Notes under the pieces: generated by a model
Databases searched by the model: none
Told to the model about the DNA's origin: nothing
Seen by the model: the letters and a program-made list of their open reading frames with translations, nothing else
Shown here: positions 8,289 to 16,122 of the stretch, piece after piece
Layout of the letters: each line of letters opens with the position of its first letter
Position numbering within the stretch: the first letter of the stretch is position 1
Made by a program: the position numbers and the translations under genes
Assembly: GCA_035489755.1 (NCBI GenBank)
Contig: DATGZK010000066.1
Location: 1-64,000 of the forward strand
Reading direction: 5' to 3'
DNA: 64,000 bases
From: UBA9160 sp035489755
GTDB lineage: Bacteria; Myxococcota_A; UBA9160

Positions 8289-9649
8289 GTGCCCTCGGAA
8301 TCCTCGGAGTCGGGCACCGCATCGCGGAGCAGTTCGTCGAGCGCGCTGGGCTGCGCGGCCTCTGCACCCGGCATGTCGGGATCGTCCAAGGCGAAGAGCA
8401 CCCGCGCAGCTTCGAGGTAGGCGAGTCCCTCCTCGCGCTCCGCCTCGGCCCGAAGGCGCGACACGGGTGCGTGGAGCAGTTTGTTCACGATCGAGCGCGT
8501 CAGGGACTCGATTCCCTGGCGCTGCGTTTCGTCAAGACTGAGCCGCTGGAGGGCGCGCTGCAGCTCCCCAAGGCGGATCGATTCTGCCCGGGCGCGCAGG
8601 TGGCGGATCGTGGGCACGGCCTGGAGCGCGAGGAGCCAGCCGTCGAAGCGCTGCTGCTCCTCCAGCACGATCGCTTCCCCGAGCATGGTCTCGCGGCGAC
8701 GTTCGTCCGCATTGGCTGCAGCGACGCCCGCGAGGTCGTCGATGTCGTAGAGGTAGACGCTGTCGAGTCGGTTCACTCCCGGGTCGACGTTGCGCGGGAC
8801 GCCAATGTCGATCACGAAGACAGGCCTTCCGTGCCGCGCGCGGATTGCTTCGGCGAAATCTGGGACCCCAAGAATCGGGGTCTCACCCGCCGTGCAGGTC
8901 AGCACGATATCGGCGTGAGGCAATACCTCACGCAGCTCGCTAAGACCGCGCGGCGTCGCGCCGAAGCGCTGCGCCAGGGCTACGGCATGGCCTTGCGTGC
9001 GGTTCACGACGTGGATCGAGCGCAGGCCCTCCCCGCGCAGCGCTTCGAGCGCGGTCTCGATCATCTCTCCGGCCCCGACGAGGAGCGCCGTTTTGTCCTC
9101 GAACGACTCGAAGATCTGTTTGGAGAGATCGACCGCCACCCGGGCCACCGAGACTGGCCGCTCGCCGATCCGCGTCTCCCGTCGCACGCGCTTGGCCGCG
9201 GCGAAGGCGCTCTGGAACAGGCGCGAGAGGATCGCACCGCAGGCACCGCACTCGACGGCGGCGCGGTAGGCGTCCTTCATCTGGCCCAGAATCTGGGGCT
9301 CGCCGACCACCATAGAGTCGAGCGAGGCGGCCACCCGGAAGACCTGGCGCATGGCCGGTCTGTCGACGTACTCGAAGAGCAGGCCCTCGAGCGCGGCTGC
9401 GCCTTGCACGGGGGTCTCCCCAGCCAGATCGCGGTGGAAGAATGCGCGCAGGCGGTGGCGAGCCGCGTCGAGATGGCGCGTCAGGGCGACCACCTCGACG
9501 CGATTGCAAGTCGAAAGGAGCAGCGCCTCGTCGATTTCCTCACACGCCACGAGTTTCGCGAGATGGGGCGCCGGGTCTGCCACTGCGAAACGCTCACGGA
9601 CCTCGAGCGGCGCTGTCCTGTGGTTCATGCCGACGACGAGCACCCTCAC
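8285..9649 (-). CDS. hemA: Glutamyl-tRNA reductase
   Basis: This 454-residue enzyme reduces glutamyl-tRNA to glutamate-1-semialdehyde, the first committed step of C5 heme synthesis. The GTG start at 9649 gives 'VRVLVVGMNHRTAPLEVRER', the normal N-terminus. The catalytic Cys lies in 'LLLSTCNRVEVVAL', the NADPH-binding domain contains 'TALLVGAGEMIETALEAL', and the C-terminal helical dimerisation domain follows ('NKLLHAPVSRLRAEA'). The open frame extends far upstream on this strand but only as a shadow of the preceding gene. The start overlaps the stop of the membrane gene (GTGA). Confidence 0.96.
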   Translation of the reverse strand: MRVLVVGMNHRTAPLEVRERFAVADPAPHLAKLVACEEIDEALLLSTCNRVEVVALTRHLDAARHRLRAFFHRDLAGETPVQGAAALEGLLFEYVDRPAMRQVFRVAASLDSMVVGEPQILGQMKDAYRAAVECGACGAILSRLFQSAFAAAKRVRRETRIGERPVSVARVAVDLSKQIFESFEDKTALLVGAGEMIETALEALRGEGLRSIHVVNRTQGHAVALAQRFGATPRGLSELREVLPHADIVLTCTAGETPILGVPDFAEAIRARHGRPVFVIDIGVPRNVDPGVNRLDSVYLYDIDDLAGVAAANADERRRETMLGEAIVLEEQQRFDGWLLALQAVPTIRHLRARAESIRLGELQRALQRLSLDETQRQGIESLTRSIVNKLLHAPVSRLRAEAEREEGLAYLEAARVLFALDDPDMPGAEAAQPSALDELLRDAVPDSEDSEGT

Positions 9650-10443
9650 GTGAGAAGGCCCACGCCGATCACCGCAAACAACAGGAATGCGAATCCGGCA
9701 ACCGCAGCGAGCGCGGCTTGACGCGCTCCCTGGTGCGCCCGGAAGCGGGCCGCGACGAGCACGCCGTAGACCGCCCACGCGACCATCGACCAGGTCTCGT
9801 GCGCGGCTCCGGTCCAGAAGCGGCCGCTCGTGCCCTCGACCCACATCATGCCCGTGAGGACGCCCAAGGTAAGAAGCGGAAAGCCGACCACAAGCGCCAC
9901 GGCGTTCACCCGGTCGAGGGCCTCTAAGCTTGGCAGGCGCAGCCGTCCGGGCATGGGCCGCTTCGCCTTCAAGCGGTGGTCTTCGGCCAAGAAGACCAGC
10001 CCTGCCAAGAACGCGACGGCGAGGGAGGCAAGGCCGCCGCTCGCGAGGAGAACGTGCGCGTGGGGCCAGGATGACGCCACCCCGACAAATGGCACGTGCT
10101 CGGAGTGGGGCAGACGCAGGGCCGCGAAAAATGCGCCCAGAAACGCCATCGGCGCGACGCCGACCACGAGGGCAGTGAGCCGTGAGCGCACCAAGAGCGA
10201 GAGGTAAAACAAGACGCCCAGCCACGCCATGAGCGACACCGAAGCCGGCAGGTCCGTAAGAGGCGGCGGCTCGGTCGCCAGGTGGAAGGCGACGAAGGCG
10301 ACACCGTGGAGGGCCGCGCCCGCGACGAGGACCGCTACTGCGGCGCGCGAAAGAGCCGGTCGGGCGAGCGCGAGACCCACCCCCGCCAGAAGACCCGCCG
10401 CGAGGTAGAACGCCGCTGTCAGCTGGTGGAGCGCGACAATCAC
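9646..10443 (-). CDS. Cytochrome c assembly (CcsA/HemX-type) membrane protein
   Basis: A 265-residue polytopic protein with about eight transmembrane segments. Segments near the C-terminus fit the HemX/CcsA family: 'LTLGVLTGMMWVEGTSGRFW' followed by 'AHETWSMVAWAVYG' (the G..W....G..W.....E.WS pattern). Its place directly before hemA matches the hemX-hemA pairing seen in many bacteria, where HemX-like proteins affect HemA level or heme handling. GTG at 10443 has GGGGAGG six bases upstream and overlaps the stop of the macro-domain gene. A role in cytochrome c maturation or heme export is inference from the family. Confidence 0.85.
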   Translation of the reverse strand: MIVALHQLTAAFYLAAGLLAGVGLALARPALSRAAVAVLVAGAALHGVAFVAFHLATEPPPLTDLPASVSLMAWLGVLFYLSLLVRSRLTALVVGVAPMAFLGAFFAALRLPHSEHVPFVGVASSWPHAHVLLASGGLASLAVAFLAGLVFLAEDHRLKAKRPMPGRLRLPSLEALDRVNAVALVVGFPLLTLGVLTGMMWVEGTSGRFWTGAAHETWSMVAWAVYGVLVAARFRAHQGARQAALAAVAGFAFLLFAVIGVGLLT

Positions 10444-10988
10444 GGGGGTCCTCCCCGAAGTCGCGCCACACTCTCGGCCACCTTGGCTGCGTCGTTCACC
10501 ATCTCGAACATGCGGAACGCCGGCTCGCCAAAAAGCACGAAGCGGATCTCCTCGAGCGTCGTCTCGCCTTCGAGATGAACGCGCGCCTCCTCGAGCAGCA
10601 GCTCTGCGCAGCGCTGGAGCGGGAAGCCGGCGATGCCCGCCCCGATTGCCGGGACCGCGATGGTGCGCCACCCGCGCTCCCGAGCGAGCTCGAGACTGCG
10701 GCGGAACGCGCTGCGCACACTCGCTTCGGTCGCGGCTCCGCCCGGGGGCATGCTCGCCGCGTGGATCACAAAGCGAGCCGGGAGCGTTCCGCCTCCCGTC
10801 ACCACCGCTTCACCCACGCCGATCGGCCCGATCCGGTCGCATTCCTCTTGAATCCCAGGACCGCCGTTCGCGCGGATCGCCCCCGCGACGCCCGCACCGA
10901 GCACGAGCGCGCTGTTGGCCGCGTTCACGATCGCGTCGACGCGCTCCTGTGTGATGTCGCCCTCGCGTAGCACGATCCGGCCCTTCAT
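10440..10988 (-). CDS. Macro-domain protein
   Basis: A 182-residue single macro domain. The ADP-ribose-binding signature is clear: 'VDAIVNAANSALVLGAGVAG', then 'GGPGIQEECDRIGPIGVGEA', 'RFVIHAASMPPG' and 'IAVPAIGAGIAGFPLQRCA'. Proteins of this type remove ADP-ribose from proteins or deacetylate O-acetyl-ADP-ribose. The gene overlaps both neighbours by 4 bp, so it is made together with the deoxyhypusine-synthase-like protein and the heme genes. A role in NAD metabolite clean-up is possible, because DHS-type enzymes use NAD, but this is inference. Confidence 0.92.
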   Translation of the reverse strand: MKGRIVLREGDITQERVDAIVNAANSALVLGAGVAGAIRANGGPGIQEECDRIGPIGVGEAVVTGGGTLPARFVIHAASMPPGGAATEASVRSAFRRSLELARERGWRTIAVPAIGAGIAGFPLQRCAELLLEEARVHLEGETTLEEIRFVLFGEPAFRMFEMVNDAAKVAESVARLRGGPP

Positions 10989-11959
10989 GCGCGAGCTCGC
11001 GCTTTGCGTCGCGGCCCGCTGCCCTCGACGATGCCCGCCGCGAGCAGGGGAAGCATAATCTCGTGGTGGCCGATCAGAGAGATCCCGCGGCCACCGAGGC
11101 GTGTCGGCCTTTCGACGACGTTCACCGCGGGTCGGTAGTGGCGGATAAAGTCCAGATTCACGGTGGTGATCCGGCGCACGGGGTGGCCGAGGTTGCGCGC
11201 GAGCGCCAGCGCCTTTAGGAAGACTTCGGGCAAGATGACGGCCGACCCCACGTTGAAAAACACACCGCCCTCGAGCGTCGCGACGAGGCCTGCGAGTGTC
11301 TCGAAGTCGCGGTAGCTCGTGACGCCGAGCGCCGCACCGTCCGCGCTTGGGTGCATGTGGTGGATATCGGTACCGATCGCCACATGCACCGTGACTGGGA
11401 CGCCGAGCCGGGCCGCCGTCGCCAGAATCGAGCGTCGCTTGTGGGGATAGCGCCCTTTTAGGATCTCGCGACCCACGGCCGCACCCATGCCGAGGCCCTC
11501 GCTCGCGCCTTTCGCAATCGCGCCGTTCAAGAGCTCCGCCGTCTCCTTTGCCATGCCAAAAGAGCCGTCGTCGAGAGCCGCAGCCACGTCTTCACTGGTG
11601 CGCCCCATGAGTGCGAGCTCGAGGTCGTGCACGCAGCCCGCCCCGTTCAGACAAAGCCCGCTCACAAAGCCGCGCTCCAGCAGATCGACCACGATCGGTG
11701 CAAGCCCGACTTTGATCACGTGGGCTCCAAGGCCCCAAAGAAGCGTGCGTTTGTCGGTCCGGGCCCGCACGGCGGCTTCGATCGCGGCCCGCAAGTCTGC
11801 GGCGCCGAGGAGCGCGGGCAGGTGGTCGAGGAACTGCACGAAGCTCGCGCCGCGGGAATGCGGTACGGCTTCGTCGAGCGTTCGCACCTTGCTCGGTCGC
11901 CGCCGGGCCGGGACGGTCCGCAGCTGACCGCGATCGATGGGCGCAGGGGGCCGCGTCAC
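10985..11959 (-). CDS. Deoxyhypusine-synthase-like protein
   Basis: The 324-residue protein belongs to the bacterial deoxyhypusine synthase-like family. Conserved stretches include 'LLWGLGAHVIKVGLAPIVVD', 'CLNGAGCVHDLELALMGRTS', 'DGSFGMAKETAELLN', 'VPVTVHVAIGTDIHHMHPSA' and 'GGVFFNVGSAVILPEVFLKA'. Archaeal and eukaryotic DHS uses NAD and spermidine to modify eIF5A. Bacteria lack eIF5A, and relatives such as homospermidine synthases act on polyamines. Which applies here is not known. It sits between gmhA and the macro-domain gene, with 4-bp overlaps on both sides. Confidence 0.8.
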   Translation of the reverse strand: MTRPPAPIDRGQLRTVPARRRPSKVRTLDEAVPHSRGASFVQFLDHLPALLGAADLRAAIEAAVRARTDKRTLLWGLGAHVIKVGLAPIVVDLLERGFVSGLCLNGAGCVHDLELALMGRTSEDVAAALDDGSFGMAKETAELLNGAIAKGASEGLGMGAAVGREILKGRYPHKRRSILATAARLGVPVTVHVAIGTDIHHMHPSADGAALGVTSYRDFETLAGLVATLEGGVFFNVGSAVILPEVFLKALALARNLGHPVRRITTVNLDFIRHYRPAVNVVERPTRLGGRGISLIGHHEIMLPLLAAGIVEGSGPRRKARARA

Positions 11960-12552
11960 ACGCGCCTTGGGAAGAGCGCCTGTTCCACGAGCTCGGCCAG
12001 CACGTGGCCGATCGTGATGTGAGACTCCTGAATGCGCTGGGTGTCATCGGAAGGCACCAGCAGCGCGAGCTCTACGGCGGGGGCGAGCTTGCCTCCGCGG
12101 CGGCCCGAGAGCCCGATGGTGCGCAGGCCTCGTGCCCGCGCCTCGGCGACCCCGGCCAGCACATTGGGCGAGTTGCCCGACGTCGAGAGCGCGATGGCGA
12201 CGTCCCCGGGATTGCCGTGGGCTTCGACCAGGCGGGCAAAGATGCGATCGAAGCCGTAGTCATTGCCAATAGCGGTGAGCTCCGAGGTGTTGGCCGTGAG
12301 CGCGATGGCCGGCAGCCCCCGGCGCTCGCCCCGCAGCCGCCCGGTCCATTCCGCGGCCAGGTGTTGCGCATCCGCCGCGGACCCGCCGTTGCCAAACAGC
12401 AGGGCCTTGCCCCCACTCCGGAAGGCATCGACGAGGAGCGCAGCCGCCCGCGCGATCGAGCTCGACGCCTGCTCGGCGAGCTCTTGCTTCACCCGCGCGC
12501 TCTCGCAGAGCATGGCCCGGACGCACTCGGCGCTGTCGGATTGCTCGGCCAT
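11956..12552 (-). CDS. gmhA: SIS-domain sedoheptulose-7-phosphate isomerase
   Basis: This 198-residue protein has the GmhA-type sugar isomerase pattern: 'KALLFGNGGSAADAQHLAAE', 'TAIGNDYGFDRIFARLVEA', 'DVAIALSTSGNSPNVLAGVA' and 'ITIGHVLAELVEQALF'. GmhA isomerises sedoheptulose 7-phosphate to D-glycero-D-manno-heptose 7-phosphate for LPS heptose synthesis, pointing to a Gram-negative envelope. ATG at 12552 has AGGAG six bases upstream. A longer in-frame start exists but lies over the promoter. It is the first gene of the heme operon. Confidence 0.9.
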   Translation of the reverse strand: MAEQSDSAECVRAMLCESARVKQELAEQASSSIARAAALLVDAFRSGGKALLFGNGGSAADAQHLAAEWTGRLRGERRGLPAIALTANTSELTAIGNDYGFDRIFARLVEAHGNPGDVAIALSTSGNSPNVLAGVAEARARGLRTIGLSGRRGGKLAPAVELALLVPSDDTQRIQESHITIGHVLAELVEQALFPRRV

Positions 12553-12613
12553 CCCATCTCCTCGCCGCTGGATCGGAAAGTGCTGGAAAAACGCGGGGAT
12601 CGAGCGTCGAAGT

Positions 12614-12642
12614 AGTCTACAGACGGCGCCTTGGAGCGTCAA
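12614..12642 (-). promoter_or_regulatory. Sigma-70-type promoter of the gmhA-hem operon
   Basis: On the minus strand TTGACG (12642-12637) and TAGACT (12619-12614) are separated by exactly 17 bp. The predicted start is near 12607, leaving a 5' leader of about 55 nt before gmhA. The match to consensus and the position upstream of an uninterrupted operon make this one of the more convincing promoters in the window. Confidence 0.6.
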
Positions 12643-13116
12643 CGCGATGGCGCCTGCTGCTATGATGAACAGCTGTCATGGAGTCTGCGCCGCGCCGTTT
12701 TCTCCCTCCGGTTCGTCGCGCGGCCCGTCGTTTTTGATCCTTGCTCGCCGCAAAGAGCATGCGCACTATCGTGGAGTTCCGTTTGGCCGCGGCAAGGCGC
12801 CTTTGCGCAGAGCCGTCGACAGGGTCGCGGACCTGCATACCAGGCAGGGCGACGTGAGCGATTCCGGGCATTTGTAGCGTTAGTTGCTAGCAAAACCCTG
12901 TCGCCCACTTGTCGCCCGCCCCATAAGGGTCTATGACGCGCTGCGCTATCGGAGGTATCGGAGGCGGCAACCATACGCCCTGCCGGCCGCTGACAATCCA
13001 CCGGGACAGCTTCAAGGGGTTTCTCCCGTGCCCGCTTTCTCCGCCGCGCTACACCCAGCCGACCGCGTCTTTCACCCCATTTCGGCATCGCCGACGAGCG
13101 CCACCGCTGGCCGCCC
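12643..13116. other. Intergenic region with a direct-repeat pair
   Basis: No convincing gene is present. At 12899-12917 the octamer TGTCGCCC occurs twice with an 11-bp period (copies at 12899-12906 and 12910-12917). A similar arrangement of a different word lies beside tRNA-Phe at 57.47 kb. The region separates the heme operon from the AbiE module and may be the left border of the inserted segment. No integrase gene remains. Confidence 0.35.
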
Positions 13117-13162
13117 GTTACGAAACCTCTGCAAATGTGATTAACTGTCGAGCATTCGTAAC
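13117..13162 (+). promoter_or_regulatory. Candidate abiE promoter/operator (8-bp inverted repeat)
   Basis: GTTACGAA at 13117-13124 and its exact reverse complement TTCGTAAC at 13155-13162 flank a 30-bp AT-richer stretch. The second arm touches the abiEi start codon. A plausible promoter lies inside: TTACGA (13118-13123), then TTAACT (13141-13146) 17 bp further on, giving a start near 13152. AbiEi antitoxins are known to repress their own operon by binding paired inverted repeats. That these arms are the binding sites is inference. Confidence 0.5.
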
Positions 13163-13771
13163 ATGGCAAAGCCCCGCACAGCAGAGCAACGCGCGCTCGC
13201 GATTGTTCGCAAAACCGGGATCCTGCGGCCCCGGGATCTAGACCGCGAAGGGATCGCTCGTACCTATCTACAGCGGCTAGCACGGCGGGGACTCCTCGAG
13301 CGCGCGGGCCGCGGTCTCTACCGTCTCTCCTCCGCCGATCTCACTGAGCACCACGGCCTGGCTGCGGCGAGCAAGCTCGTGCCGAACGGCGTGGTCTGCC
13401 TGCTCTCCGCCCTTCAGTTTCACGATCTAACGACGCAGGCGCCCCATGAAGTCTGGCTCGCGATCGACCGCCTGGGCTGGCGTCCGCGACAGACGACGCC
13501 GCCCCTACGGATCGTCCGCTTCTCAGGGCGCGCGCTGACTGAAGGAGTCAAAGTCCACACGATCGAAGGCGTACGCGTTCCAATCTACAGCCCGGCCAAG
13601 AGCGTGGCGGACTGCTTCAAGTACCGAAACAAGCTCGGCCTCGACGTGGCGATCGAGGCGCTCCGGGATTACCGCCGGCGGCATCCGCGAGGAGTTGACG
13701 AGCTCTGGCGGTACGCACGCATCTGCCGCGTGGCGAACGTCATGCGTCCCTACATGGAGGCACAGGCTTGA
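13163..13771 (+). CDS. abiEi: AbiEi-type antitoxin (type IV toxin-antitoxin)
   Basis: A 202-residue protein with an N-terminal winged-helix region ('AIVRKTGILRPRDLDREGIA', 'YLQRLARRGLLERAGRGLYR') and a C-terminal AbiEi domain ('YSPAKSVADCFKYRNKLGLD', 'ALRDYRRRH'). AbiEi antitoxins autorepress the operon and antagonise the AbiEii toxin without binding it. There is no Shine-Dalgarno sequence before ATG 13163. The leader is predicted to be only ~10 nt, so initiation may be close to leaderless. The 3' end overlaps the toxin start. Confidence 0.9.
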   Translation: MAKPRTAEQRALAIVRKTGILRPRDLDREGIARTYLQRLARRGLLERAGRGLYRLSSADLTEHHGLAAASKLVPNGVVCLLSALQFHDLTTQAPHEVWLAIDRLGWRPRQTTPPLRIVRFSGRALTEGVKVHTIEGVRVPIYSPAKSVADCFKYRNKLGLDVAIEALRDYRRRHPRGVDELWRYARICRVANVMRPYMEAQA

Positions 13772-14679
13772 GCCCGCACGAGCGCCGCGACTTGGCGGCA
13801 TCCGTTCGACAGCGCCTCCTGAGCCGCGCTCGGGAGCGCGGCGAGGACTTCCAGCTCGTCCTCACCTGGTACGGGATCGAGCGGCTCCTTTATCGCCTCT
13901 CCCGGTCGCCCCACCACGACAGCTTTGTGCTGAAGGGCGCCATGCTCTTCGCGCTCTGGAGCGGCCAGAGCCATCGCCCGACCCGCGATCTCGACCTGCT
14001 CGGCTTCGGCGATTCCCGCGTCGATCGAATGGAAGAGGTGTTTCGTAGTGTATGCCAGGTGCGCTGCGAAGATGGCCTCCAGTTCGATCCGGCGTCGGTC
14101 CGTGGCGAGGAGATCCGCGCTTCGGACGAGTACGACGGGGTGCGGGTCAAGGTAGAAGCTCGCTTGGCCGGCGCCCGTGTGCGGCTTCAGGTCGACGTCG
14201 GTTTCGGAGACGCGGCCGTCCCGCGACCGGAGACAATCGACTACCCGACCCTCCTCGACTTCCCGCCGCCGCGCGTCCTGGCCTACCCCCGCGAGGTGGT
14301 CGTCGCGGAGAAGTTACAGGCACTCGTCGAACTCGGGATGGCGAACACCCGGATGAAGGACTTCTACGACCTGTGGGTGCTCGCGCGCCGCTTCGCCTTT
14401 GACGGCGGGCGCCTCTCGAAGGCTATCGCCGCGACGTTCGAGCGCCGCCGCACGCCGATCCTTCTGGAGCCGCCCCTCGCGTTGACGCAGGAGTTCCACG
14501 ACGATCCCGCGAAGCAGACCCAGTGGAGAGCCTTCCTCCTCAGGGGAGCAGTCGCGGAGAAGGCGGAGCTCGCAGCAGTCGTCGAACTGATCTGGTCGTT
14601 CCTTGGACCAGCGGCCGCCGCTGCACACTCGGGCGCTGCATCGCCAGGAACCTGGCAGGCCGGTGGCCCGTGGGGCTAA
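13768..14679 (+). CDS. abiEii: AbiEii-type nucleotidyltransferase toxin
   Basis: This 303-residue protein has the AbiEii/DUF1814 layout: 'FVLKGAMLFALWSG', the nucleotidyltransferase motif 'PTRDLDLLGFGD' with its two metal-binding Asp residues, the strand 'VRLQVDVGFGDA', and the conserved 'VVVAEKLQALVELGMANTRM' followed by 'KDFYDLWVL'. AbiEii-type toxins transfer nucleotides to tRNA or other acceptors and stall growth, which can limit phage. The TTG start overlaps the antitoxin stop (TTGA). All motifs look intact, so the toxin is probably functional. Confidence 0.92.
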   Translation: MSPHERRDLAASVRQRLLSRARERGEDFQLVLTWYGIERLLYRLSRSPHHDSFVLKGAMLFALWSGQSHRPTRDLDLLGFGDSRVDRMEEVFRSVCQVRCEDGLQFDPASVRGEEIRASDEYDGVRVKVEARLAGARVRLQVDVGFGDAAVPRPETIDYPTLLDFPPPRVLAYPREVVVAEKLQALVELGMANTRMKDFYDLWVLARRFAFDGGRLSKAIAATFERRRTPILLEPPLALTQEFHDDPAKQTQWRAFLLRGAVAEKAELAAVVELIWSFLGPAAAAAHSGAASPGTWQAGGPWG

Positions 14680-14918
14680 CCGGCTAACCGCCAATAGCCA
14701 CCCTAGATTTTGGACGGGGCCGGGAGATCGAATGGAGTTCGCCGACGCTCCACTTCGTCCAGTGCCGCGTACAGCCGACAGCGCGATGGCCGGTCCCTCG
14801 ACTACTACTCAAAGCCGCAAGCGACGCCTGACGCGATCATTCGAGCGCTCAGGCCGGGGTGGAAGCCATGACGCGGCGCGACGGACAGAGGCGGTCTTTG
14901 TCGCCACCCCGGGTTCAC
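14680..14918. other. Gap after abiE, with a possible gene remnant
   Basis: No complete gene is visible. One plus-strand frame reads 'RDGRSLDYYSKPQATPDAII' before a stop at 14869-14871. It looks like the C-terminus of a decayed protein with no start or upstream domain. I cannot name a family. The segment separates the AbiE module from trxA. Confidence 0.25.
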
Positions 14919-14946
14919 TTGACTTCTAAGTGCTTGATCTTATAAA
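14919..14946 (+). promoter_or_regulatory. Sigma-70-type promoter of trxA
   Basis: TTGACT (14919-14924) and TATAAA (14941-14946) are separated by 16 bp, close to consensus. The predicted start near 14953 gives a leader of about 45 nt, ending in a GGGAGAGAGAAG ribosome binding site before ATG 14997. Confidence 0.65.
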
Positions 14947-14996
14947 GGGTTTTTCATCGATGTGCGGGTCGCGGACCCGCAAAGGGAGAGAGAAGC

Positions 14997-15323
14997 ATGG
15001 CTGCCGTGGCGGACGTAACGGACCAGAACTTTGAGGCCGAGGTCCTCCAGTCGAAGTTGCCGGTCATCGTGGACTTCTGGGCGGAGTGGTGCGGGCCGTG
15101 CCAGAGGATCGCCCCCATCGTGAAGGACCTCGCCGCGCGCTACGGCGACCAGGTCAAGGTGGTAAAAATGAACGTCGACGAGAACCAGAACATCCCCGCC
15201 AAGTACTGCGTGCGGTCGATTCCCCTTGTGCTCGCCATTAAGGACGGCGTCGTGGTGGACCAGATCGTCGGTTCCCGACCGAAGGAGGCCTTCGAGGCCT
15301 TGGTGAAGAAGGTCGTCGCCTAA
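14997..15323 (+). CDS. trxA: Thioredoxin
   Basis: A 108-residue thioredoxin with the redox motif WCGPC at residues 31-35 and the cis-proline in 'CVRSIPLVLAIKDG'. It reduces disulfides in cytosolic proteins using electrons from thioredoxin reductase, which is not in the window. An extra Cys just before 'VRSIP' is unusual but seen in some thioredoxins. The usual 'PTLLLFKNG' strand is replaced by 'PLVLAIKDG'. It has its own promoter and is convergent with the HAD phosphatase gene, 7 bp away. Confidence 0.95.
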   Translation: MAAVADVTDQNFEAEVLQSKLPVIVDFWAEWCGPCQRIAPIVKDLAARYGDQVKVVKMNVDENQNIPAKYCVRSIPLVLAIKDGVVVDQIVGSRPKEAFEALVKKVVA

Positions 15324-15330
15324 GCCGCGC

Positions 15331-16092
15331 TCAGGAGCCGTCGACGAGGGGGTACTCCGCAGCGTCGGCCAGAACGTCCGCGGGGGGATCGGCGGGACGG
15401 CGCTTTGGCGGCGGCACAAAGAAGCGCACCGGCCAGCGGCGGCGCACGGCGGTCCGGTACAGGAAGGGGTCGGGGTTCGTCACCACGGGGTGTCCCACGA
15501 GATCCAGAAGCGGAAGATCGGTGATCGAGTCGGTATAGAAGTAGCTTTTCGCGAGATCGATGCCGTGTTCCTCGATGAACTGCTGGAGCCAATAGATCTT
15601 TCCCTCCTCGAAACAGATCGGTTCGATCACGCGGCCGGTGAATCGGCCGCTTTCGACTTCGAGGCGCGTGTACAGGAAGTGCTTGATCCCGAGGCGCTCC
15701 GCCAAGGGCCTCACCACAAACTTGGTCGCCCCGGAGACGATCGCGACCATGTGTCCTGCGGTGATGTGATCGCGCACCACGGTCTCGGCGTCGGGGTAGA
15801 TGGTTTGCACCACCATTTCTCGGAACCAGCGGTTCGCCTCGCGCGTGAGCGCCCGCTCGCTTTGCCCGCGGAACTGGACCATGGCCTCCTTGGTCCACGC
15901 CGCAATGTCGAGCAGCCCGACTTTGTACTGGAGGTACGCGGCTAGGCCCTTGGCCATGTCCCAGCCCGAGACCTCGCCGCGCTGATAGCGGTACTTCATG
16001 TAGAGCGTGCCCGAGTTCTCGGAGATCAGCGTCTTGTCCATGTCGAAGAACGCGCCGATCCGGGGTGTGCGAGCAGGGAGCATCGAGACCAT
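15331..16092 (-). CDS. HAD-superfamily IB phosphatase (SerB-like)
   Basis: A 253-residue HAD-IB hydrolase. Motif I is 'FFDMDKTLISENSG', motif II is 'MVAIVSGATKFVV', and motif IV is 'SYFYTDSITDLPLLDLVG'. Helical cap residues lie between motifs I and II. Members of this subfamily dephosphorylate phosphoserine, glycerol-phosphate or lipid phosphates. The protein is much closer to the 'HAD-IB family hydrolase' group than to true SerB, and the substrate is unassigned. Start may be the Met at 16092 or at 16083. It is divergent from fumC, with ~30 bp between start codons. Confidence 0.88.
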   Translation of the reverse strand: MVSMLPARTPRIGAFFDMDKTLISENSGTLYMKYRYQRGEVSGWDMAKGLAAYLQYKVGLLDIAAWTKEAMVQFRGQSERALTREANRWFREMVVQTIYPDAETVVRDHITAGHMVAIVSGATKFVVRPLAERLGIKHFLYTRLEVESGRFTGRVIEPICFEEGKIYWLQQFIEEHGIDLAKSYFYTDSITDLPLLDLVGHPVVTNPDPFLYRTAVRRRWPVRFFVPPPKRRPADPPADVLADAAEYPLVDGS

Positions 16093-16122
16093 CGCGCAAG
16101 TCTATCATCGGAGCGGGGAGCC

